This document shows, one piece after another, positions 9,241 to 18,421 of a DNA stretch of 64,000 bases (within the stretch, counting starts at the first letter, position 1; the number at the start of each line of letters is the position of its first letter). Source of the DNA: Alphaproteobacteria bacterium. Its GTDB lineage: Bacteria > Pseudomonadota > Alphaproteobacteria > Kiloniellales > DSM-21159. The translations under genes were made by a program, and so were the position numbers. The notes under the pieces are model-generated. The model did not search any database, was not told the origin of the DNA, and worked only from the letters and a program-made list of their open reading frames with translations. Location of the stretch: NCBI GenBank assembly GCA_030433005.1, contig JAUILQ010000009.1, positions 1 through 64,000 of the forward strand, written 5' to 3'.

Positions 9241-10521
9241 TCATTCTTCCCCGAAGGTCACGGGATAGGACAGGAAGCCGCGGAAGCGGGCGCGGCCACC
9301 GCGTTTGAAGGGGCCGCGGCGGTGGAAGGACGGGACGCGCGCCAACAGTCGGCCGATGGCGATCCGGCCCTCCAGGCGCGCCAGGGTCATGCCGGCACAG
9401 GCATGGATGCCGCCGCCGAAGGCGAGGTGGCGGTTCGGCTTGCGCGCGAGGTCCAGGCGGTCCGGGTCGGCGAACTGCGCGGGGTCGCGGTTGGCGGCGC
9501 CGATGCACAGGGTGACCAGGGTCCCGGCGGGCACGGCCGCGCCGCCGATCTCCGTGTCCGCGACGGCGCGGCGGTTGCCGAGCTGGTTGGAGCTCTCGAA
9601 GCGCAGGAACTCCTCGACCGCGCTCTCGATCAGGCCCGGCTCGGCGCGCAGCCGCGCCAGCGCGTCGGGATGCTCGAGCAGGGCGGCGATGCCGTTGCCG
9701 ATCAGGTTTGTCGTGGTCTCGTGGCCGGCGTTGAGCAGGAAGATGCAGTTCTGCACCAGCTCCTCGTCGCTCAGCCGCTCGCCCCCCTGGTCCCCGGCTA
9801 CCTCGCCCTCGACCAAGAGGCCGAGCACCTCGCCGCCCGCGCCGAGGCCGCCGCGGCGGTGGCGCGCGATATGGCCGGCCAGGTAGTCCGAGAACTCGGC
9901 GACCGAGCGGTTGCCCCAGTCGAGCGCCTGGGCCGTGGGCTGCGGCTCCAGCGCGCCGAGGATCGCCAGCGACCAGTCGCGCAGGGGGCCCCGCTCGGCT
10001 TCCGGAATGCCCAGCATGTCGCCGATGATCTGGACCGGCAGGCTGGCCGCGTAGTCGGTCACCACGTCCATGCCGCCGCGCGCCTCGGCCTCGTCGAGCA
10101 GGCCGTCGACCAGCTCGACGAAGCGCGCCTCCAGCAGCTTCAGGGCGCGCGGCGTGAAGGCCGGCGCCAGCAGGCGGCGCACCCGCGTGTGCCGCGGCGG
10201 ATCGTTGAACACCAGGCTGGTGGTGTGGTGGCGGTAGAGCGGGCTGTCGCCGTACTTCGGCCGGAACTCGACGCCCTTGTCCGACGAGAAGGTCTCGTGG
10301 TCGCGGTAGACCCGGTTGAGGTCGGCCCAGCGGGTCAGGAACAGGCTGCCGTCCGGGCAGCGGTGCACCGGCGAGAGGCGGCGCAGCGCGTGGTAGGTCG
10401 GGTAGGGGTTCTCCAGGAAGGCCGGCCCGACGCGGCGCAGGTCGAAGCCCGCGACGAGGGCCTCATCCGAAGTGGCCTCGTCTCCGGCGACTCCGGATCC
10501 TGCCGCGGCAACGGCCGTCAT
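9241..10521 (-). CDS. Cytochrome P450
   Basis: Soluble bacterial P450 monooxygenase, 426 aa. The heme-binding loop FGGGIHACAGMTLARLE places the cysteinate ligand at Cys375. The I-helix oxygen-activation motif AGHETT is at 265-270. The K-helix ExxR is EEFLRF (303-308), and NRDPAQFADPDRLDLAR follows as usual. AGGA precedes the ATG at 10521. No ferredoxin or reductase gene is adjacent, so electron partners must be encoded elsewhere. It is divergent from the class II aldolase gene across 115 bp, and upstream of the TRAP genes on the same strand. The substrate is not predictable from sequence. Confidence 0.95.
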   Translation of the reverse strand: MTAVAAAGSGVAGDEATSDEALVAGFDLRRVGPAFLENPYPTYHALRRLSPVHRCPDGSLFLTRWADLNRVYRDHETFSSDKGVEFRPKYGDSPLYRHHTTSLVFNDPPRHTRVRRLLAPAFTPRALKLLEARFVELVDGLLDEAEARGGMDVVTDYAASLPVQIIGDMLGIPEAERGPLRDWSLAILGALEPQPTAQALDWGNRSVAEFSDYLAGHIARHRRGGLGAGGEVLGLLVEGEVAGDQGGERLSDEELVQNCIFLLNAGHETTTNLIGNGIAALLEHPDALARLRAEPGLIESAVEEFLRFESSNQLGNRRAVADTEIGGAAVPAGTLVTLCIGAANRDPAQFADPDRLDLARKPNRHLAFGGGIHACAGMTLARLEGRIAIGRLLARVPSFHRRGPFKRGGRARFRGFLSYPVTFGEE

Positions 10522-10636
10522 CGCATCCTCCCCATGCCGGCGGCCTGCCGCGTGCGGCGGCCGTCTTGCCCGTTTCGGCCATCATCCGGGGCGCCGGCCT
10601 TGCGGTCAATCGCCGCCCGGCCTTAGTCTGTCGGCC

Positions 10637-11371
10637 ATGGAAAACGTCATTCATCAGGCCAAGGTCGACCTCGCCGCGGCCCTGCGCCTCGCCGCGCGCT
10701 TCGGGCTCAACGAAGGGGTCTGCAACCACTTCTCCTTCGCGGTGCCGGGCATGACCGACCGCTACCTGCTGAATCCCCACGGGGTTCACTGGTCGCGCAT
10801 GACGCCGGCCGACATGCTGCTGGTCGACGGCGAGGGGCGCACGCTGGAGGGCAAGAGCGAGGCCGAGCTCACGGCCTTCGTGATCCACGGCGCGGTGCAC
10901 AAGGCGCATCCGCGGGCCCATGCCGTGCTGCACACTCACATGCCGAACGCCACGGCGCTCTGCTGCCTGCACGACGCCGAGCTGCAGCCGATCAGCCAGA
11001 ACTCCCTGAGGTTCTGGAACGACGTCGCCTACGACTGGGACTACAACGGTCTGGCCGAGGACGCCGCGGAGGGCGACCGCATCGCCTCCTGCCTGGGCGA
11101 CAAGAAGGTCCTGTTCATGGGCAACCACGGCGTCATGGTGGTCGGCGAGACCATCGCCGAGGCCTTCGACGACCTCTACTACCTGGAGCGCGCCTGCCAG
11201 CTGCAGGTCTTGGCGCTGTCGACCGGCAGGCCGCTGCGGATGATCGGCGACAACGTCGCCGGCAGGGCCAAGGCCGACATCGACCGCGGCCACGGCGGCG
11301 GCTACGCCGACGCCCACTTCGACGCGCTCAAGGAGCTGCTCGACCACGAGGAGCCGGGCTGGCGCACCTGA
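10637..11371 (+). CDS. Class II aldolase/adducin family protein
   Basis: Zinc-dependent aldolase or epimerase fold of the fuculose-phosphate aldolase / RhaD superfamily, 244 aa. The metal-binding HTH motif is in HAVLHTHMPNA, a further His is in GNHGVMVVG, and the acidic residue position is in KSEAELTAFVIHGAVH. The N-terminal NEGVCNHFSFAVPG matches family members annotated as class II aldolases acting on non-sugar substrates. The start is ATG at 10637, since translation upstream of it reads through low-quality sequence antisense to the P450. It is followed after 10 bp by an alpha/beta hydrolase and then a HAD phosphatase, probably one operon. Confidence 0.88.
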   Translation: MENVIHQAKVDLAAALRLAARFGLNEGVCNHFSFAVPGMTDRYLLNPHGVHWSRMTPADMLLVDGEGRTLEGKSEAELTAFVIHGAVHKAHPRAHAVLHTHMPNATALCCLHDAELQPISQNSLRFWNDVAYDWDYNGLAEDAAEGDRIASCLGDKKVLFMGNHGVMVVGETIAEAFDDLYYLERACQLQVLALSTGRPLRMIGDNVAGRAKADIDRGHGGGYADAHFDALKELLDHEEPGWRT

Positions 11372-11381
11372 GCGAGACCCG

Positions 11382-12245
11382 ATGGAGCAGCTGACGGTCC
11401 GGGCCAACGGCGCGACTTTCCACGTCGCCCGCACGGGGCAGGGGCCGGCGCTGCTGCTGCTGCACGGCTGGCCGGAGTTCTGGCTGACCTGGGAGCCGGT
11501 GATGACCCGGCTCGCCGAGCGCTTCACGCTGCTCGCGCCCGACCTGCGCGGCTTCGGCGACAGCGACAAGCCCGACGGGCCCTTCGGCCCGGCCGACCAT
11601 GCCGAGGACCTGCTGGCCCTGCTCGAGGCCCTGGGCGTCGAGAAGGCCGGCGTCGTCGGCCACGACGTCGGCGGCGGCGTCATGCAGCCGCTGGTGCGCC
11701 AGGCGCCGGAGCGGATCGCCGGCCTGTTCTTCTTCGGCTTCGTCTACCCGGGCATCGGCGCGCGCATGGGCACGCCCGAGCGGCTCAACGAGATCTGGTA
11801 CCAGTCGTTCAACCAGATGCCCTTCGCCCCGGCCCTGGTCGGCGCCAGCCGCGAGACCTGCCGGGCCTACATCGGCCACTTCCTGAGCCACTGGGCGCAC
11901 CGCAAGGAGGCCTTCGACGCGGTGCTCGAGGCCTGGATCGACACCTTCCTCAAGCCCGGCAACCTGGAAGGCGGCTTCGCCCACTACCGGGCGAGCCACG
12001 CGCCGCGCGTCGCCATGATGCAGGGCGATGCGCCGGCCCTGCCGCCGATCGAGACGCCGACCTGCGTGCGCTGGCCGGCGCGCGACCCGATCTTCCCCTA
12101 CGCCTGGACCGACCGACTGCACGAGACGTTCGCCGATCTCGACCTCGCGCCCTTCGAGGAGGTGGGCCACTTCCCGCACCGCGAGGACCCCGAGCGCGCC
12201 GCCGCCGAGATCGCCGGCTTCTTCGGCCGGATCGGCTGGGCCTGA
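11382..12245 (+). CDS. Alpha/beta hydrolase, epoxide-hydrolase-like
   Basis: A 287-aa alpha/beta hydrolase with an Asp nucleophile, GHDVGGG (Asp95), as in epoxide hydrolases and haloalkane/haloacetate dehalogenases. The oxyanion motif is HGWPEFW (29-35) and the catalytic His is in EVGHFPHRE near the C-terminus. Unlike the hydrolase at 36.4 kb, it lacks the Arg-x-x-Arg after the nucleophile and the His-Trp halide pair of fluoroacetate dehalogenases, so epoxide hydrolase is the more cautious call. It lies between a class II aldolase and a HAD phosphatase on the same strand, with 10 bp and 4 bp gaps. Confidence 0.82.
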   Translation: MEQLTVRANGATFHVARTGQGPALLLLHGWPEFWLTWEPVMTRLAERFTLLAPDLRGFGDSDKPDGPFGPADHAEDLLALLEALGVEKAGVVGHDVGGGVMQPLVRQAPERIAGLFFFGFVYPGIGARMGTPERLNEIWYQSFNQMPFAPALVGASRETCRAYIGHFLSHWAHRKEAFDAVLEAWIDTFLKPGNLEGGFAHYRASHAPRVAMMQGDAPALPPIETPTCVRWPARDPIFPYAWTDRLHETFADLDLAPFEEVGHFPHREDPERAAAEIAGFFGRIGWA

Positions 12246-12249
12246 GCCG

Positions 12250-12903
12250 GTGCAGACGCTGTTCTTCGATCTCGACGGCACGCTGACGGACTCGAAGCCC
12301 GGCATCGTCGCCTGCATCCGCCACGCCCTCGGGCGGATCGGCCGGCCGGTGCCGCCGGAAGAAGAGCTGCTCTGGTGCATCGGCCCGCCGCTGGCCGAGA
12401 GCTTCCTCCAGATGACCGGCAGCCGCGAGGTCGCGGCCGAGGCCCTGGCCCACTACCGCGAGCGCTACGTCGCGACCGGCATCTTCGAGAACGCCGTCTA
12501 TCCAGGCATCCCGGAGCTGCTGTCCGAGCTGTCTGGTGCGGGGCACCGGCTGTTCCTCGCCACCAGCAAGCGGCGCGACGACGCCGAGCGGATCCTCCAG
12601 CATTTCGGTCTCGACGGCTTCTTCGAGCGGGCCTTCGGCGCCGCGCCGGACGGACGGCTCGCGCGCAAGAGCGAGCTGCTGGCCCACGCCCTGGCCGAGA
12701 CCGGCGTCGACCCGGCCGCGGCCGTGATGATCGGTGACCGGCGGCACGACATCGAGGGCGCGCGCGCCAACGGTCTGGTCTCGATCGGCGTGCTCTACGG
12801 CTACGGCGGCGAGACCGAGCTGCGCGAGGCCGGGGCCGGGCGGCTGGCCGCCGACGCGGCGGAGCTCGCCGCCCTGCTGCGGTCCGCGGGCGCCGCCGCC
12901 TGA
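12250..12903 (+). CDS. HAD-family phosphatase, phosphoglycolate-phosphatase-like
   Basis: Haloacid dehalogenase superfamily hydrolase, 217 aa. Motif I FFDLDGTLTDS is at residues 5-15, motif II is in LATSKRR, motif III Lys is around ARKSELL, and motif IV is MIGDRRHDIEGA. The helical cap between residues 15 and 80 fits the Gph/PgmB class. Translation starts at GTG 12250, only 4 nt after the preceding hydrolase stop, which implies co-translation. Candidate substrates include phosphoglycolate or a small sugar phosphate; its pairing with an aldolase suggests a role in the same pathway, but that is inference. Confidence 0.86.
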   Translation: MQTLFFDLDGTLTDSKPGIVACIRHALGRIGRPVPPEEELLWCIGPPLAESFLQMTGSREVAAEALAHYRERYVATGIFENAVYPGIPELLSELSGAGHRLFLATSKRRDDAERILQHFGLDGFFERAFGAAPDGRLARKSELLAHALAETGVDPAAAVMIGDRRHDIEGARANGLVSIGVLYGYGGETELREAGAGRLAADAAELAALLRSAGAAA

Positions 12904-13020
12904 GCCCTCCGGGACGGCCCGTGCAAATCTGTCGCGGCCCGACCGCGGCAAGGAACTCCGCTCGGAAGGCAGCGGTTAGCGGAAGAACGTTCCGCACCCG
13001 ACGGTTGCCTCGATGGAGAC

Positions 13021-14199
13021 ATGCGCCGAAACCGCAAAGCCCTCTGGATCGGCGGCGCCGCGGCCCTGGCCGCGGCGGCCGTCGCTGCCTGGTTCCTGCT
13101 GCCCTTCGCCCCCTTCGGCGGCGGCGGGTCTTCGGATGACGGCGGGTCGGGCGGCGGCCAGGGCGGCGGCGCGGGCGGCGCGCGCGCGGTCGTCGTCGAG
13201 CTGGCCGAGGCGACCCGCGGCCGGGCCGCCGAGAGCTTCCGCACGGTCGGGGAGATCGAGGCCGAGGAGCGCGTCGAGCTGGGCGCCGAGCAGCCCGGCC
13301 GGATCCGCGAGATCCTGGTCGAAGGCGGCGCCCGGGTCGCGGCCGACGAGGCGATCCTGCGCTTCGACGACGCGGCCGAGCAGGCCGACCTGCAGTCCGC
13401 CGAGGCCGCGCTCAGCGAGGCTCGCCGGGCCCTCCAGCGCGCCCGAGAGCTGAGCGAGGGGGGCTTCATCGCCGAGGCCCGGCTCGACGAGCGCTCGGCG
13501 GCCGCCGAGCAGGCGCGCGCCCGCCTGGCCGCCGCCCGCCAGGCGCTGGAGGACACGGTGGTGCGTGCGCCGCTCGCCGGCGAGCTCGGCCTGCTGCAGG
13601 TCAGCCCCGGCGACTATGTCTCGGCCGGCCAGACGCTGGTCGAGCTGGTCACCGTCGAGCGCTTGCGCGCCCGCTTCTCGCTGCCGGTCGAGGTCGTCGC
13701 CGATCTCGACCCCGGCGACACGGTCAAGCTCTACGCGGCGGACGGCGAGCGGCCGGTGCTGGCCGCGGTCGACGTCATCGCGCCCTATGCCGGCTCCGAC
13801 AGCCGCCTGGTCGACGTCGAGACGGTGATCGCCGAGGCGGTCTCGGGCATGCGCCCGGGGGCGGTGGTCGATGTGGAGGTCGTCACCGCGGTGCGCGAGG
13901 ATGCGGTCTTCGTGCCGGAGACCGCCCTGCAGTGGGAAGGGCCGCGCGCCCACCTCTACCGGGTCGACGAGGAGCGGGTAGCGCGCCGCGTGGGCGTCGA
14001 GGTCGGCGTGCGCCGCGCCGGTCGCGTCGAGCTTCGCGGGTCCTCGGTCGAACCGGGCACTTCCGTGGTCGTCGAGGGCGTCCAGAAGCTGCGCGACGGC
14101 GCGCGGGTGACGACGCCATCGGGGGGCGGCGAGTCGGGCGACGAGTCGGGCGGTGCCTCGGACGACGGCGGAGGCGCCGCGGCGGCGGCCGAACGATGA
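13021..14199 (+). CDS. RND efflux periplasmic adaptor (membrane fusion protein)
   Basis: Periplasmic adaptor subunit of a tripartite RND efflux pump, 392 aa. One N-terminal membrane anchor (residues 8-30) is followed by an unusual glycine/serine/aspartate-rich linker (34-55), then the lipoyl half-motif around EQPGRIREILVEGGARVAA, an alpha-hairpin rich in Ala/Glu/Arg, the second lipoyl half (RAPLAGELGLLQVSPGDYVSAGQTL) and beta-barrel domains. The C-terminus ends in another low-complexity Gly/Ser/Asp tail. Its stop overlaps the start of the permease gene (ATGA). No outer-membrane TolC-like gene is nearby, so the pump probably uses a channel encoded elsewhere. Confidence 0.9.
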   Translation: MRRNRKALWIGGAAALAAAAVAAWFLLPFAPFGGGGSSDDGGSGGGQGGGAGGARAVVVELAEATRGRAAESFRTVGEIEAEERVELGAEQPGRIREILVEGGARVAADEAILRFDDAAEQADLQSAEAALSEARRALQRARELSEGGFIAEARLDERSAAAEQARARLAAARQALEDTVVRAPLAGELGLLQVSPGDYVSAGQTLVELVTVERLRARFSLPVEVVADLDPGDTVKLYAADGERPVLAAVDVIAPYAGSDSRLVDVETVIAEAVSGMRPGAVVDVEVVTAVREDAVFVPETALQWEGPRAHLYRVDEERVARRVGVEVGVRRAGRVELRGSSVEPGTSVVVEGVQKLRDGARVTTPSGGGESGDESGGASDDGGGAAAAAER

Positions 14200-17100
14200 G
14201 GCTGTCGAGCGCCGCCGTCCGCTATCCCGTGGCCGGCGCCGTGGTGGCGCTGCTGCTGGTCATCCTCGGCGTGTTCGCCGGCCTGCGCCTGCCGGTGCGC
14301 GAGAACCCCGACGTCGACCCGCCCGTGGTCTCGGTCAGCGTGACCTACCCGGGTGCCTCGGCCGCCGTGGTCGAGCGCGACGTCACCCAGGTCATCGAGG
14401 ACAACCTCAGCGGCATCGAGGATATCGAGCGGATCACCTCGACGAGCCGCGAAGGCTTCGCGCAGATCGACGTCGAGTTCTCCCTGGGCCGCGACCTCGA
14501 CGCAGCGGCCGCCGACGTGCGCGACCGCGTCTCGGCGGTCGGCCGCGAGCTGCCCGACGAGGCCGAGGCGCCGGTCATCTCCAAGGCCTCGGCCAACGCC
14601 CAGGCGATGATGTGGATCACGCTGACCAGCGATACCCGCGACCGCCGCGCGCTCTCCGACTTCGCCGCGCGCACCCTGGTCGATCCGCTGTCGATCGTGC
14701 CGGGCGTGGCGCAGGTCGTGCTCGGCGGCGAGCGGCGCTACGCCATGCGCGTGCGCCTGGACCGCGCCGCCCTGGCCGCGCACGGCGTCACGGTCCCGGA
14801 CGTCACGCGCGTGCTGCGCCAGGAGAACGTCGAGCTTCCGGGCGGACGGCTCAACACCGATTCGCGCGAGCTCGGCGTGCGTACGCAGACCAAGCTGCGC
14901 GACGTGCAGGATTTCCGCGCCCTGGTGGTCCGCGACGGGCCGGGCGGCCAGGTCCGGCTCGACGACGTCGCCGAGGTCGAGCGCGGCGCCGAGAGCACGC
15001 GCAGCGCGGTCTTCCGCGACGGCGAGCCGGCCGCCGGCCTCGGCATCGTCCGCCAGTCGGGCGCCAACACCCTGGCGGTGGCGCGCGGCGTGCGTGCCGA
15101 GCTGGAGCGCCTGCAGCCGCAGGTCCCGGAGGACCTGGAGGTCTCGATCTCCTACGATCAGTCGGTGTTCATCGAGGGCTCGATCCGCGAGGTCGTGAAG
15201 ACCCTGGCGATCACCGCCGCTCTGGTCGTTGCCGTGATCTTCCTGTTCCTCGGCTCGCTCAAGGCGACCCTGGTGCCGGCCGCGACGATCCCGGCGGCGC
15301 TGGTCGCCACGCTGGCCGTGGTGCTGGTGCTCGGCTTCTCGCTCAACACCCTGACGCTGCTCGCCCTGGTGCTGGCCATCGGCCTGGTCGTCGACGACGC
15401 CATCGTCGTGCTGGAGAGCGCGGTGCGCCACCGCGAAGAGGGCGAGGGGCGGCTGGCCGCGGCGATCCGCGGCAGCGGCGAGGTCGGCATGGCGGTGGTC
15501 GCGACGACCGCGGTGCTGGTGGCCGTGCTGCTGCCGGTGGCGACCGCGACCGGCACGGTCGGCCGGCTGTTCACCGAGTTCGCGGTGACCCTGGCGGCGA
15601 CGCTGGTGTTCTCGGCGCTGCTGGCGCTGACCCTGGGCGCGACCCTGGCCTCGCGGCTGGCCGAGCCGGCGCCGAAGGTCGAGGGCAGCGGCTTCGGACG
15701 CAATCCGCTGCACTGGCCGCGACGCGCCCTTGAGATCGGCGGCGAGCGCTACGGCCGGCTGGTCGGCCGCCTGGTCCGCGCCTCCTGGCTGGTGCTGGTC
15801 GTCGCGCTGCTGCTCGGCGCCAGCCTGTTCCTCCTGGTCCGCCAGCTGCCCAGCGCGCTGGCGCCGACCGAGGACCGCGGCACCTTCGTGATCCCGGTCA
15901 GCACCGGCAAGGGCGCCGACCTGGACCAGACCCTGGCGGCGGTCGAGAGCGTCGAGGCGGTGCTGTCCGACTACGGCGGCCCGGATGGCCCGATCGAGGA
16001 GACCATCTCGATCGCCGGTACCGGCCGCCAGGGGCCGCCGCAGGTCACCGAGGCCCTGGTCATCGTCAAGCTGAAGCCCTGGGGCGAGCGCGCGGTCTCG
16101 CAGCAGGCGCTGGTGCGCGAGCTGCAGCCGAAGATCCTGGCGCTGCCCGGTGCGCGGGCGGTGCCGATCAACCCGGCGAGCCTGGTGCCGGAGGGCTTCG
16201 GCAAGCCGGTCCAGTTCGTGATTTCCGGGCCGGACTACGACACGGCCTACGGCTGGGCGCAGACGGTCGCCGCCGAGGCCCGCAAGCTCGGCACGCTGCG
16301 CAACGTCGAGATCGACTTCGACCGCCGCAGCCCGCAGGCCCGGGTCACGGTCGATCGGCGGGCGGCCGCCGACCTCGGCGTCAGCGTCGCCGAGATAGGC
16401 GAGACGCTGCGCGTGTTCCTGGGCGGCGACGACGTCACCGAGTACTACGACGACGGCGAGACCTACCAGGTGATGGTACGCGGCCGCGCGGAAGACCGCG
16501 ACCGCAGCGGCGACATCGAATCGCTCTTCGTGCGCAGCGAGGAGGGCGGCCTGGTGCCGCTGGCCAGCGTCGTCGAGGTCGCGCTCGAGGGCGCGGCCGA
16601 CAGCTACCGCCGGATCGGCCGGCGGCCCTCCATGGTGATCACCGCGGTGCCGGCGCCGGGCGAGCAGCTCGGCGGGCTGCTCGACAGCTTGGCCGGGATC
16701 GCCGAGCGCGAGCTGCCGCCGAGCGCGCAGGTCGCCTACCTCGGGCTGTCGGAGGAGCTGCGCCAGTCATCGGCCCAGCTGCTGCTCGTCTTCGGCCTGG
16801 CGCTGCTCGTCGTCTACCTGGTGCTGGCGGTGCTGTTCGGTAGCTTCGTCTATCCGGCGACGATCCTGCTCGCCGTGCCGCTGTCGGTCGCCGGCGGCGT
16901 CGCCGCTTTCTGGGCGGCCGGGCTCAGCCTCAACATCTTCAGCCAGATCGCGCTGCTGCTGCTGGTCGGCCTGCTGGCCAAGAACGCCATCCTGATCGTC
17001 GACTTCGCCAACCGGCGCCGGCGCGAGGGCGTCGAGGTCGAGCAGGCCACCGTCGAGGCCGCCAAGCTGCGCTTCCGGCCGATCGTCATGACCTCGATCT

Positions 17101-17333
17101 CGACCCTGTTCGGCGCGCTGCCGCTGGCCCTGGCCAGCGGTCCCGGGGCCGAGGCACGCAGCACCATGGGCCTGGTGATCGCGGTCGGCGTCGTCGGCGC
17201 GACCCTGATCACCCTGCTGGTCGTACCGGGTGTCTATCGCCTGCTCGCGCGCGTCGGCAGCGTGCCGGGGCGCAGGCAGCGCCAGGTCGAAGAGCAGCTC
17301 TCCGCCGCCTCCGAGGCCGGTCGCCCGCGCTGA
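14196..17333 (+). CDS. RND efflux transporter permease (AcrB/MdtB-like)
   Basis: Proton-driven inner-membrane efflux pump subunit, 1045 aa, the usual length of HAE1-type RND permeases. It shows the N-terminal TM followed by RLPVRENPDVDPPVVSVSV, two large periplasmic loops, and the TM4 proton-relay motif ALVLAIGLVVDDAIVVLES with the Asp-Asp pair. The second half repeats the fold with LLLVGLLAKNAILIVDFA and GPGAEARSTMGLVIAVGV. The start is the ATG overlapping the adaptor stop. Substrates are unknown. Confidence 0.94.
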   Translation: MRLSSAAVRYPVAGAVVALLLVILGVFAGLRLPVRENPDVDPPVVSVSVTYPGASAAVVERDVTQVIEDNLSGIEDIERITSTSREGFAQIDVEFSLGRDLDAAAADVRDRVSAVGRELPDEAEAPVISKASANAQAMMWITLTSDTRDRRALSDFAARTLVDPLSIVPGVAQVVLGGERRYAMRVRLDRAALAAHGVTVPDVTRVLRQENVELPGGRLNTDSRELGVRTQTKLRDVQDFRALVVRDGPGGQVRLDDVAEVERGAESTRSAVFRDGEPAAGLGIVRQSGANTLAVARGVRAELERLQPQVPEDLEVSISYDQSVFIEGSIREVVKTLAITAALVVAVIFLFLGSLKATLVPAATIPAALVATLAVVLVLGFSLNTLTLLALVLAIGLVVDDAIVVLESAVRHREEGEGRLAAAIRGSGEVGMAVVATTAVLVAVLLPVATATGTVGRLFTEFAVTLAATLVFSALLALTLGATLASRLAEPAPKVEGSGFGRNPLHWPRRALEIGGERYGRLVGRLVRASWLVLVVALLLGASLFLLVRQLPSALAPTEDRGTFVIPVSTGKGADLDQTLAAVESVEAVLSDYGGPDGPIEETISIAGTGRQGPPQVTEALVIVKLKPWGERAVSQQALVRELQPKILALPGARAVPINPASLVPEGFGKPVQFVISGPDYDTAYGWAQTVAAEARKLGTLRNVEIDFDRRSPQARVTVDRRAAADLGVSVAEIGETLRVFLGGDDVTEYYDDGETYQVMVRGRAEDRDRSGDIESLFVRSEEGGLVPLASVVEVALEGAADSYRRIGRRPSMVITAVPAPGEQLGGLLDSLAGIAERELPPSAQVAYLGLSEELRQSSAQLLLVFGLALLVVYLVLAVLFGSFVYPATILLAVPLSVAGGVAAFWAAGLSLNIFSQIALLLLVGLLAKNAILIVDFANRRRREGVEVEQATVEAAKLRFRPIVMTSISTLFGALPLALASGPGAEARSTMGLVIAVGVVGATLITLLVVPGVYRLLARVGSVPGRRQRQVEEQLSAASEAGRPR

Positions 17334-17443
17334 GTCCTTGCGTCCGGGCGCCCGCAAGGAATCGCTGCCGGCGACCGGGCCGCTTCGGCTAGGCTTGCGC
17401 GCTCCGCGGGCCGGAAGGCAGCCTGCGGAAAAGGGAGCGAGGC

Positions 17444-18421
17444 ATGACGGAAGCGACGGCGGTCGACTGGGTCGGCGCCGACTGGGGGACCAGCCGCCTG
17501 CGCGCCTGGGCGTTCGACGCGCAGGGCCGGACGTCGGGTAGCCGGCGCGACGGCCCCGGGATGGGCAGGCTGGCCGGGCAGGGCGCGGCGGCCTTCGAGG
17601 CGGCCCTGGTCGAGACGCTCGGCGACTGGCTGGACGCCGTGCCCGGCGGCGGCCGGCTGCCGGTGCTGATCTGCGGCATGGCGGGGGCGCGCCAGGGCTG
17701 GTGCGAGGCGCCCTACCTCGATCTGCCGCTGACCCTCGACAGCCTGGGCGCCCAGGCGCTGACGGTCGAGTGCGTCGACCCGAGGCTGGCGACGACGATC
17801 GTGCCGGGTCTGGCCCAGCGCGCGCCCGATGCGCCGGACGTGATCCGCGGCGAGGAGACGCAGATCCTGGGGTTCCTGGCGGGGCGCGCGCCGGGCGACC
17901 GCCGCCGCCGCTGGACGCTCTGCCTGCCCGGCACCCACTCGAAGTGGGTGCAGGTCGCCGGCGGCCAGGTGACCGCCTTCCGCACCTACATGACCGGCGA
18001 GCTCTTCGCCCTGCTCGCCGAGCAGTCGATCCTGCGCCACGGCCTCGCGGGCGCCGAGGGCGACGATCCCGCGGCCTTCGCCGACGGCGTGCGCGACGCG
18101 CTCGACCAGCCGGGATCCGTGCCGGCTAAGCTCTTCGCGCTGCGCGCGGGATCGCTGCTGCTGGGCACCGGGGCGCCGGCGGCGCGCGCGCGGCTCTCGG
18201 GTCTGCTGATCGGCCAGGAGCTGGCGACCGCGTGCCCCTGTCTGGGCCCCGGCGACAAGTCAGGCCACGGCCTCGCCCTCGTCGGCGATCCGGCCCTGGT
18301 GGCGCTCTATGCCGAGGCGCTGCGCATCGCCGGTTGCGCTGCCGAGAGCGCGTCGGGGGAGGCGGCGGTGATCGCCGGGCTCGGCGCTCTCCATCGGGCC
18401 CGTGAGGAGGTGACGCCATGA
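17444..18421 (+). CDS. dgoK: 2-dehydro-3-deoxygalactonokinase
   Basis: Phosphorylates 2-keto-3-deoxygalactonate at C6 using ATP, the second step of the De Ley-Doudoroff galactonate pathway. The 325-aa protein shows the N-terminal phosphate motif VGADWGTSRLRAWAF, DGPGMGRL, LICGMAGARQGW (substrate region) and LPGTHSKWVQV, all characteristic of DgoK. AAGGGAG lies before the ATG. The stop overlaps the start of the aldolase gene by 4 nt. Together with the next two genes it makes a three-gene sugar-acid catabolic operon. Confidence 0.95.
   Translation: MTEATAVDWVGADWGTSRLRAWAFDAQGRTSGSRRDGPGMGRLAGQGAAAFEAALVETLGDWLDAVPGGGRLPVLICGMAGARQGWCEAPYLDLPLTLDSLGAQALTVECVDPRLATTIVPGLAQRAPDAPDVIRGEETQILGFLAGRAPGDRRRRWTLCLPGTHSKWVQVAGGQVTAFRTYMTGELFALLAEQSILRHGLAGAEGDDPAAFADGVRDALDQPGSVPAKLFALRAGSLLLGTGAPAARARLSGLLIGQELATACPCLGPGDKSGHGLALVGDPALVALYAEALRIAGCAAESASGEAAVIAGLGALHRAREEVTP

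Noticed and set aside
11382..12245. First alpha/beta hydrolase as a second fluoroacetate dehalogenase
   Set aside because: It lacks the Arg-x-x-Arg following the nucleophile and the His-Trp halide pair that the gene at 36374 has.
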